Assembly: GCF_028437565.1 (NCBI RefSeq)
Contig: NZ_JAMRYR010000003.1
Span: 62,001 to 126,000 of the forward strand
Direction of reading: 5' to 3'
DNA length: 64,000 bases
Source of the DNA: Actinomyces sp. B33
GTDB taxonomy: Bacteria > Actinomycetota > Actinomycetes > Actinomycetales > Actinomycetaceae
This document shows, one piece after another, positions 56,662 to 63,900 of this stretch; position 1 is the stretch's first letter, and the number at the start of each line of letters is the position of its first letter. The notes under the pieces were generated by a model that saw only the letters and a program-made list of their open reading frames with translations, was not told the origin of the DNA and searched no databases. The position numbers were made by a program, and so were the translations under genes.

Positions 56662-56667
56662 TAGAGT
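56662..56667 (+). promoter_or_regulatory. -10 box for leaderless rsmD
   Basis: TAGAGT, 6 bases, then ATG 56674; no Shine-Dalgarno. Confidence 0.55.
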
Positions 56668-56673
56668 GTCGCC

Positions 56674-57312
56674 ATGACTCGGATCGTCGCGGGCTCCTCG
56701 AAGGGCCGTCCCCTCGCCGTCCCCGCCAAGGGGACCCGTCCCACGTCGGAGCGGGTCCGCGAGGCGCTGTTCTCCCGGCTTGACCACATGGGGGCGATCG
56801 ACGGGGCCGTCGTCCTCGACCTGTACGCCGGGTCGGGGGCGCTCGGCCTGGAGGCGGCGTCGCGGGGGGCCGGGCGCGTCGACCTCGTCGAACGCGCCTC
56901 GTCCGCGGTGCGCGTCATCGCCGCGAACATCCGGGCGACCGGCCTGGGGGCGCGCGTCCATTGCGCGGACGCCCGGGCGTTCCTCGCCGCCCGCTCGGGG
57001 GAGGAGCTGGGCGGCGATGTCGACCTCGTCCTCATCGACCCCCCCTACGACGTCGAGGAGGAGCGGCTCGCGCAGGTCCTCGCCGTCCTCGGCCCGTGGC
57101 TGCGCCCCGATGCTCTCGTCGTCGTCGAGCGTTCGGCGCGCAGTCCGGAGCCGATATGGCCGGGATTCCTCGTGCGAGAGGATCATCGGAGGTGGGGGGA
57201 GACGGCGATGTGGTTCGCGGGCCCCCCGGTGGGCGGCGACGAGGACGACGGGGGAGCGGCGCGGGAGGGGATCGTCGATGACGGGCCCGCCCCGGTGTGC
57301 GGCGGCCGATAG
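56674..57312 (+). CDS. rsmD: 16S rRNA m2G966 methyltransferase
   Basis: 212 residues: RIVAGSSKGRPLAVP and TRPTSERVREALFSRL at the N-terminus, SAM loop LDLYAGSGALGLEAASRGA, and catalytic LIDPPYDVEEE. It N2-methylates G966 of 16S rRNA. The last 30 residues are acidic and non-conserved. Its TAG stop doubles as the first half of the coaD -10 box. Confidence 0.95.
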   Translation: MTRIVAGSSKGRPLAVPAKGTRPTSERVREALFSRLDHMGAIDGAVVLDLYAGSGALGLEAASRGAGRVDLVERASSAVRVIAANIRATGLGARVHCADARAFLAARSGEELGGDVDLVLIDPPYDVEEERLAQVLAVLGPWLRPDALVVVERSARSPEPIWPGFLVREDHRRWGETAMWFAGPPVGGDEDDGGAAREGIVDDGPAPVCGGR

Positions 57313-57315
57313 GGT
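57310..57315 (+). promoter_or_regulatory. -10 box for leaderless coaD, overlapping the rsmD stop
   Basis: TAGGGT, 6 bases, then ATG 57322. The first three bases are the rsmD stop codon. Confidence 0.5.
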
Positions 57316-57321
57316 GGTCCC

Positions 57322-57795
57322 ATGATTTGCGCGATGATCCCCGGTTCTTTCGACCCGATCACCCTGGGCCACCTCGACGTCATCGAGCGCACGTGCCTCT
57401 TCGCCGACCGGGTCGTCGTCGCCCAGGGGACGAACCCGCGCAAGTCCTACCGGTTCGCCCCGGACGAGCGCCTCGCGATGATCCGCGAGGCCACCGCCCA
57501 CCTGCCGGGGGTCGAGGCGATGGCGATGGACGGCGCCCTCGTCGACGCCGTGCGCGAGGTCGGCGCCGACCTCGTCGTCAAGGGGATCCGCGGCGGGGCC
57601 GACATCGAGTGGGAGCGCGCCCAGGCCGAGGCGAATTGGGAGATCGGCGGGGTGCAGACCGTGTGGCTGCCGACGCGCTCGGCCCTGTCGCACGTGTCCT
57701 CCTCCCTCGTGCGCGAGCTGCTCGCCCTGGGAAAGGACGCCTCGCGGTATGTTCCCGCGACGATCGCCGGGCGGATGACGGACAATGGGCGCTGA
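57322..57795 (+). CDS. coaD: phosphopantetheine adenylyltransferase
   Basis: Fourth step of coenzyme A synthesis. 157 residues, nucleotidyltransferase fold: GSFDPITLGHLDVIERT (T/HxGH), NPRKSYRFAPDERLAMI, KGIRGGADIEWE, and VSSSLVRELLALGKD. rsmD-coaD pairing is widespread in bacteria. Confidence 0.97.
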   Translation: MICAMIPGSFDPITLGHLDVIERTCLFADRVVVAQGTNPRKSYRFAPDERLAMIREATAHLPGVEAMAMDGALVDAVREVGADLVVKGIRGGADIEWERAQAEANWEIGGVQTVWLPTRSALSHVSSSLVRELLALGKDASRYVPATIAGRMTDNGR

Positions 57796-57826
57796 CGCCG
57801 GAAACCCATGGACCTTGGAGGACCAG

Positions 57827-58540
57827 ATGACGAATCCCGAGCCGACCACCGCCGACGACCAGGGCTGGGACGAGCCGACGGTCTACGGCCCGTCCACCGT
57901 CATCGCCGCCCTCGACCAGATCGAGGACCTCGTCGAGGCGGCCAGGGCCGTTCCCCTGTCCGCGACGATCATGCTCAACAAGGCCGAGATCCTCGATCTG
58001 CTCGATCAGGCCCGTGAGGCGCTCCCGGAGGACCTCATCGCCGCGGACGCGGTCGTCGCCGATGCCGACGCCGTCCTCGGGCGCGCGGACTCGGCCGCGG
58101 AGACGACGATCGCCGAGGCCAACAGCCGCGCGACGTCGACGCTCGAATCCGCCAACGAGAAGGCCGAGCAGATCCTCGCCAACGCCCGGGAGGAGGCTGA
58201 GCGGACCGTGACCCGCGCGAATGAGGAGGCCGAGGCGACCCGAGCCCAGGCTCGGTCCGACGCCGAGGCGACCCTCGTCGACGCGTCGAATCAGGCCGAG
58301 CGCCTGATCTCCACGGAGAACATCACGCGCATGGCCGAGGACCGGGCCCGTGAGATCGTCGAGCGGGCCCGCGAGGAGGAGGCCTCGTTGCGCGAGGGGG
58401 CGGACGAGTACGTCGCCAAGTCCCTGTCCGAGCTGTCGGGCCTGCTGTCGAACCTCCAGCGGCGCACCGACGCCGGGCGCAGGACCATCGCCGAGCGCCA
58501 CGGGGTCGATGTCACCGATATCGAGCTGGCCGATGAGTGA
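57827..58540 (+). CDS. sepIVA: coiled-coil septum/growth protein (SepIVA-like)
   Basis: 237 residues, mostly one long Ala/Glu/Arg coiled coil (about 85-215; repeated NAREEAERTVTRANEEAEA-type heptads), with a short N-terminal GPSTVIAALDQIEDLVEAAR. M. tuberculosis Rv2927c (SepIVA), a DivIVA-domain division factor, precedes the DUF177 gene and rnc in the same order. TTGGAGGACCAG places the start at ATG 57827. The SepIVA identity rests on synteny and topology. Confidence 0.8.
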   Translation: MTNPEPTTADDQGWDEPTVYGPSTVIAALDQIEDLVEAARAVPLSATIMLNKAEILDLLDQAREALPEDLIAADAVVADADAVLGRADSAAETTIAEANSRATSTLESANEKAEQILANAREEAERTVTRANEEAEATRAQARSDAEATLVDASNQAERLISTENITRMAEDRAREIVERAREEEASLREGADEYVAKSLSELSGLLSNLQRRTDAGRRTIAERHGVDVTDIELADE

Positions 58541-59084
58541 TCCCCGGCTCCTCGTCTCCCTGGCGGCCCTGCCGCGGGCCCTGGGGTCGATGCGCCACGA
58601 GGACATCGCGTGGACCGCTCCGGACGATCTGGGGACCCCGGCGATGGCGGTGCCCGAGGGGGACGCCGTCGACCTGTCCGTCGACCTGACGAGCGTCGAC
58701 GACGGCGTCCTCGTCCAGATCGCGACGAGCGTCGATCTCGTCGGCGAGTGCGTGCGCTGCCTCGACGAGGTCCGCGCCCACCACGACGTGTCCTCGGCGG
58801 AGGTCTACGTCGAGCCGGCGGCGGCTCGCGCCGCTGCGGAGGACGACGGGGACGACGTGTTCGTCATCGGCGCGCGCGACACCGTCGACGTGGAGACGCA
58901 GGTGCGCGATGCGATCATCACTCTCGTCGACGAGCGCCCCCTGTGCCGTCCGGATTGCGCGGGCCTGTGCGATGTGTGCGGGCTCAAGTGGGAGGACCTG
59001 CCCGACGACCACGGGCACGAGTCGATCGACCCGCGCCTGGCCTCGCTCGCTGCCCTCCTGCCCGACGCGAGGGAGCAGGACTGA
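58533..59084 (+). CDS. DUF177 (YceD-like) protein
   Basis: 183 residues with the YceD hallmarks: LVGECVRCLDEV and the C-terminal CRPDCAGLCDVCGLKWED, whose cysteines suggest zinc binding. YceD proteins usually sit directly upstream of rpmF (L32) and are linked to 23S rRNA processing. Here rpmF is absent and the stop overlaps rnc by one base. The start overlaps the SepIVA-like gene by 8 bases. Confidence 0.92.
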   Translation: MSDPRLLVSLAALPRALGSMRHEDIAWTAPDDLGTPAMAVPEGDAVDLSVDLTSVDDGVLVQIATSVDLVGECVRCLDEVRAHHDVSSAEVYVEPAAARAAAEDDGDDVFVIGARDTVDVETQVRDAIITLVDERPLCRPDCAGLCDVCGLKWEDLPDDHGHESIDPRLASLAALLPDAREQD

Positions 59085-59809
59085 TGGCCCGCGCGAAGAG
59101 GCTGCCGGTTCCCCCGCGCACCGATCTCGACGCGCTCGTGCGCGCGTGGGGGGCGGACATCGATCCCGGTCTGCTGTCCCTCGCCCTCGTCCACCGCTCC
59201 TACGCGAACGAGGCGGGCGGGATCGCGAACAACGAGCGCCTGGAGTTCCTCGGCGACTCGGTCCTGTCGATCGTCATCGCCGACCGCCTGTACCGGGATC
59301 ACCCGGAGGTCCCCGAGTCGGACTTGTCGCGCATGAGGGCGGCGACGGTCTCCCAGGAGCCGTTGGCGCAGGCGGCCCGGCGGATCGACCTGGGGGCGTT
59401 CATCTCGCTGGGCAAGGGGGAGTCGCAGGGGGGCGGTCGCGATAAGCCGTCGATCCTGTCGGATACTTTCGAGGCGTTGATCGGCGCGACCTACTTGACC
59501 CATGGGATCGAGACTGCCCGAAGGGTCGTCCTCGCCCACTTGGACTTCCTCCTGGCCGACGCCCCTTCGCGCGGCCAGCATCAGGATTGGAAGACGATCC
59601 TCGTCGAGTACGCCCAGGCCCGCGGTCTGGGGGAGGTGTCCTACGAGGTCGAGGGCGAGGGACCCGACCATCAGCGGGTGTTCACCGCTCGGGTGTTGCT
59701 GTCCGGTGTCTCCGGGCCGGTCGGGGAGGGGAGGGCGTCGTCGAAGAAGCACGCGGAGAACGCCGCCGCTCGCGATGCGATGGAGCGCATGGACCCGGAG
59801 TCGGTGTGA
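59084..59809 (+). CDS. rnc: ribonuclease III
   Basis: Cleaves double-stranded RNA, including rRNA precursors. 241 residues: RNase III signature NNERLEFLGDSVL (49-61), SDTFEALIGATYL with the second metal-binding acidic pair, then a double-stranded RNA-binding domain (DWKTILVEYAQARGLG, SSKKHAENAAARDAM). mutM and smc, which often follow rnc in actinobacteria, are not the next genes here. Confidence 0.96.
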   Translation: MARAKRLPVPPRTDLDALVRAWGADIDPGLLSLALVHRSYANEAGGIANNERLEFLGDSVLSIVIADRLYRDHPEVPESDLSRMRAATVSQEPLAQAARRIDLGAFISLGKGESQGGGRDKPSILSDTFEALIGATYLTHGIETARRVVLAHLDFLLADAPSRGQHQDWKTILVEYAQARGLGEVSYEVEGEGPDHQRVFTARVLLSGVSGPVGEGRASSKKHAENAAARDAMERMDPESV

Positions 59810-59857
59810 TCCTCGGACGCGTCGGGTGACGGGCCGCGGGTCGGCCCCGTGACCGGC

Positions 59858-59863
59858 TAGGAT
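59858..59863 (+). promoter_or_regulatory. -10 box for leaderless response regulator gene
   Basis: TAGGAT, 6 bases, then GTG 59870; no Shine-Dalgarno. Confidence 0.5.
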
Positions 59864-59869
59864 GCTCGG

Positions 59870-60523
59870 GTGAGTGAGAATGTGACTGCGCCCGCAAAGA
59901 TCCGCGTGATGATCGTCGACGATCATGAGATCGTCCGGCGGGGGATCGCCGAGATCGTCGACCGAGCCGATGAGCTTGAGGTCGTCGCGGAGGCCGGATC
60001 GGTCGAGGACGCGCTGCGTCGCGCCGACCTGGTCCGACCCGATGTGATCCTCGTCGATTTGCAGCTGCCGGACGGCACGGGGATCGACATCATGGAATCG
60101 CTGGGGCAGACGCATCCGGAGATCCTCCCGATCGTCCTGACGTCCTTCGACGACGACGAGGCCCTGGCCGAGTCCTTGGCCGCGGGGGCCCGCGCCTACA
60201 TCCTCAAGACGGTGCGCGGGGCGGAGATCACGGATGTCATCAAGGCGGTGGCCGGCGGCCGCGTCCTCCTCGATGAGCGCACGCTGACGCGCCGTCGGGC
60301 CGATCACGAGGATCCGACGGCGGATCTGACGCCGTCGGAGCGCAAGGTCCTCGATCTCATCGGCGATGGCCTGTCGAATCGGGAGATCGGCGAGAGGCTC
60401 GGCGTGGCGGAGAAGACCGTGAAGAACCACATCACCTCTCTCCTGTCGAAGATGGGGCTTCAGCGGCGCACCCAGGTGGCCGCGTGGGTGGCGGGCCAGC
60501 GGGCCGCCGCGTGGAGGAACTAG
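59870..60523 (+). CDS. orphan NarL/DevR-type response regulator
   Basis: 217 residues: receiver domain with acidic pocket VDDHE, phospho-acceptor Asp63 in ILVDLQLPDG, Thr/Ser in LTSF and Lys in YILKTVRG, then a LuxR-type helix-turn-helix (about 152-208; LTPSERKVLDLIGDGLSNRE, KNHITSLLSKMGL). It resembles DevR/DosR and LiaR-like regulators. No histidine kinase is adjacent. The stop codon is the first three bases of a large inverted repeat. Confidence 0.93.
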   Translation: MSENVTAPAKIRVMIVDDHEIVRRGIAEIVDRADELEVVAEAGSVEDALRRADLVRPDVILVDLQLPDGTGIDIMESLGQTHPEILPIVLTSFDDDEALAESLAAGARAYILKTVRGAEITDVIKAVAGGRVLLDERTLTRRRADHEDPTADLTPSERKVLDLIGDGLSNREIGERLGVAEKTVKNHITSLLSKMGLQRRTQVAAWVAGQRAAAWRN

Positions 60524-60624
60524 GCGTGACGTCTGGTGAGGTTGGCCGGTCTGCCGCGTGAGCGTCGAGGGCGCCTCGTGGGCCTCAGGTCGAGCCGAGC
60601 CGACCGGCCTGGACATCACGCCTA
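60521..60624 (+). terminator. 104-bp nested inverted repeat after the response regulator
   Basis: Outer arms TAGGCGTGACGTC (60521-60533) and 60612-60624 match at 12 of 13 positions; inner arms GGCCGGTC (60544-60551) and GACCGGCC (60602-60609) match fully, with a small hairpin CGAGG-GCG-CCTCG (60566-60578) between. It may act as a terminator or an RNA structure; no U run follows. It could equally be a small palindromic element. Confidence 0.6.
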
Positions 60625-60628
60625 ATGA

Positions 60629-60690
60629 TTTCCCCGGAAAACGAAATTCTGGGTCTGTTTTTCGTGGGAAATGTTCGTTTTCAGGGGAAA
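60629..60690. repeat. 17-bp inverted repeat in an AT-rich segment
   Basis: TTTCCCCGGAAAACGAA (60629-60645) and TTCGTTTTCAGGGGAAA (60674-60690) pair at 16 of 17 positions across 28 bases. The spacer holds a third related element, TTTTTCGTGGGAAA. It may be an operator for a dimeric regulator or a cruciform. Confidence 0.7.
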
Positions 60691-60730
60691 CGTGGTGCTG
60701 AGTGGATGTTCTGAGGAGGGACTTCACCCG

Positions 60731-60799
60731 GTGAACCCCAAGAGGAGCGCCCCGTTGCTGCCGGGGGCACAACGGGATCCGTTTGTTTTTCATGAGTGA
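60731..60799 (+). CDS. possible 22-residue leader peptide
   Basis: GTG 60731, preceded by GAGGAGGG 10 bases upstream, opens a 22-codon frame (MNPKRSAPLLPGAQRDPFVF...) that ends at 60799. A terminator hairpin lies within it. It may be a chance frame; no homologue is recognised. Confidence 0.2.
   Translation: MNPKRSAPLLPGAQRDPFVFHE
60751..60790 (+). terminator. intrinsic terminator upstream of the fucosidase gene
   Basis: CCCGTTG (60751-60757) pairs with CAACGGG (60770-60776), continued by TGCC/GGCA after one bulged C: 11 bp in all, followed by a T-rich run (60781-60790). It would end transcripts coming from the response regulator side. Confidence 0.65.
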
Positions 60800-60822
60800 A
60801 AAGACTGCGCGCGCGGTTTCGG

Positions 60823-60830
60823 TAGCGCTA
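60823..60830. promoter_or_regulatory. LacI/GalR-type operator before the fucosidase gene
   Basis: TAGCGCTA, a perfect palindrome within GGTAGCGCTAACG, has the central CG step typical of LacI-family operators. It lies 75 bp before the GTG and overlaps a possible -10 (TAACGT, 60829-60834). The cognate regulator is not in the window. Confidence 0.65.
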
Positions 60831-60904
60831 ACGTAAAAGGGTCCCTCAATGACGAGGGCGGGACAACGACGTCCATCAACGATTGTGCTCTGAAAGGACA
60901 ACGC

Positions 60905-63900
60905 GTGAACCTCAGAAGAACCGCTCTGGGGACGATGTTGGCCGCTGCCCTGGGCATCGGCGGCCTCATCGGACCCGCATACGCGCAACCAGTGGATCAA
61001 CCTCCCGGTGAGGGGGAGCCGGCCGCGACGATCGGCGTTCCCGCAGCGGTCCCGAACTCCCCGGTCGAGAAAGTCTCTGCGTGGCAGGACCTCCAATTCG
61101 GCTTATTCATGCACTGGGGCGTCTACTCGATGTTCGAAGGGTCCTTCAAGGGCCAGGCTCAGACGATCGGCTATCCCGAGCAGATCAAGGCGTGGTTGAA
61201 GATCTCCGACGAGGACTATCTCGCCGAGGCGGCGAAGATGACGGCGGACCAGTGGGACGCCGCGAAGATCTGCCAGACCGCCAAGAACACGGGGATGAAC
61301 TACGTCATGGTGACGACCAAGCACCATGACGGCTTCGCCATGTGGGACACGAAGACGACAGATTTCAACGTCGTCAAGAAGACGGCCTTCGGCAAGGACC
61401 CGATGAAGCAGCTCGCCGACGAGTGCTCGAAGGTCGGCGTCAAGCTGGCGTTCTACTTCTCGATCATCGACTGGACGCAGCACGAGGCCGAGCCGTACCG
61501 GAATACGAATCCGATCAGCGAGGAGATGATGACGTCGATCATCAAGCCGCAGATCGACGAGCTGATGACGGGGTACGGCCCCATCGCCGAGTTCTGGTTC
61601 GACATGGGAGGCCCCACCGCCGACCAGTCGCAGCGCATGGCCCAGTGGGTGCACGCCCACCAGCCCAACACGATGGTCAATTCCCGGGTGTGGAACGACA
61701 AGGGCGATTTCGAGGTCGGGGGAGACAACTACGTTCCCCGGGACTTCCGTATTGGCCCTTGGGAGTCGATCCTGTCGGTTTTCCGCGACTGCTGGAGCTA
61801 CTGCACCGATCGCCGGGCCGACCGTCGAGAGGGGAACATCCTGCCGAAGTCCCAAGAACTGACGAATGGCCTCATCACGACGATCTCGGGCGGAGGCCAG
61901 TTCGCCCTGAACATCGGCCCCAAGGGAGACGGCTCTTTCGACCCATTCGATCAGAAGGTCCTCGACAACCTCGCCGCGTGGATGAAGCGCCACCCGGACG
62001 CGATCACCGGGGCGAAGGCGACGTGGTTCCCCATTCCGTCCTGGGGCCGCATCACGACCAAGGGCAACGACCTGCACCTCTTCCCGAACACGTGGCGCGA
62101 GGGCGATGTCCTCACCCTGGAAGGGGTGGGAACGCGCGTCCAGTCGGTGACCGTCGACGGGACTGGAGCCCCGCTCGTCTTCCAGCAGGAGGGGACGACG
62201 CTGCGCATCACCCTCGCCGGGCAGGCCCCCGATGAGATCCGTTCGGTCATCAAGGTCTCCTTCGGCGCCGAGCCGACCTACGTGCCCACGACCCTCGTCG
62301 AGCTCGACGAGGGCACGGCGACAATCCCCCAGGCGAAGATGATCTCCCGGAACTCGGCGAAGGGCACGGGTGCGGTCGCGGTCGACGCCTACATCGTCGA
62401 CCGTTCGGGGAAGACCTACGAGGACGTGCAGCTCACCCTCACCGGCTCGTTCAAGGATTCGGTCAAGTACCGGGTCTCCTACGGATCGACCTCGGTCGTG
62501 ATGACCGGCGCTCAACTCAAAGCCGGTCCTTTCGGCGACGGGCTGGCGCTCGCACCCAATACGGTGACGAGGATCCGAGTCGAACTCGCTGATCCTCCCT
62601 ATTACGCGCAGGCGCTCGGACTCAACGACCTGTCGATGAGGGTCGAGGCCTCCGAGAAAGCCCTGGTGGCGGGCCCCCCGGTGATCCGCCACCATCCGTC
62701 GGATCAACTCGTCAACGCCGGCCAGACAGTCGTCTTCATCGCGGCGGCGGCCTCCCGTCCGGCGGCCTCCTACCAGTGGTACAGACGCGATTCCGCCGAC
62801 GCCCAAGCCGAGGCGATCGAGGGGGAGACCTCGCCGACCCTGAGCTTCACGGCGAGCGAGGAAGACAACGGAGCCCTCTTCTACGTCGTCGCGACGAACG
62901 CCCACGGATCGGCGACCTCGAATCCGGCCACGCTGACCGTGGCCAAGTCGAAGGACAACCTCGCCCTCGGGAAGGAGGCGACGCAGTCGTCGACCGGATG
63001 GGGCGGCGTCCCCTCCCGGGCCGTCGACGGGAACACGGACGGGGTCTGGGACCACGGATCGGTGGCTCACACCGGTTTCAACGCCAACCCGTGGTGGCAA
63101 GTCGACTTGGCGCAGACTCATCCCATCGGACTCGTCAAGGTGTGGAACCGAGATCCTGCGGACGACTGTCACGGCACGCCGTGCGCGAATCGGCTCTCCG
63201 ACTTCTGGGTCGTCGCCTCCACCGAGCCCATCACTGACGGCATCGATCCGGAGACTCTGGAATCGAATGAGACGGTGAACGCGGTGAAGGTCCCGGGGGT
63301 CGCCGAGCGCCCATCGATCATCGATTTCGAGGGATTCGGCGCCCGGTACATCCGGGTGATCAAGCCCGGCGGCTACCGCGAGTTCGCCCTGGCAGAAGTC
63401 GAGGTGTTCGCTGCGGTCTCCGCGCAGGAGGAGCCGACGGTCTCCTCGATTGACGTCTTCGCGATGGGCGAGGGCGAGATGACGATGGCCGGTGACGGCG
63501 AGTTCCGGACGGTGACGGCTCCCGAGGGCATGACCGTTGAGATGTCGGCCGAGGTCACGGGCGATCCCGAGCCTCAGATCCAATGGCAGATCAAGAGGGC
63601 CGGCGAGTCCGAGTGGGAGCCGCTCGAAGGGACGACGGACACGATCCTCGTCGAACTGACGAAGGAGTTCAACGGCGCGATCGTCCGGCTGGTCGCGGTC
63701 AATGCCGCGGGACAGGCCGAGTCGGGACTCGTCGAGTTCATCGTCACGTCGACGCAGCCGGCGCCGAATCCGGATCCCGATCCCGCGCCGAGCCCGGATC
63801 CCGATCCCGCACCGAGCCCGGATCCCGATCCCGCACCGAGCCCGGATCCCGATCCCGCACCGAGCCCGGATCCCGACCCGGCACCGAATCCGGATCCCGA

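Noticed and set aside
53989-57849. 1286-codon minus-strand frame opposite recG, rsmD and coaD
   Set aside because: It spans several real genes in antisense and has the same low-complexity composition.
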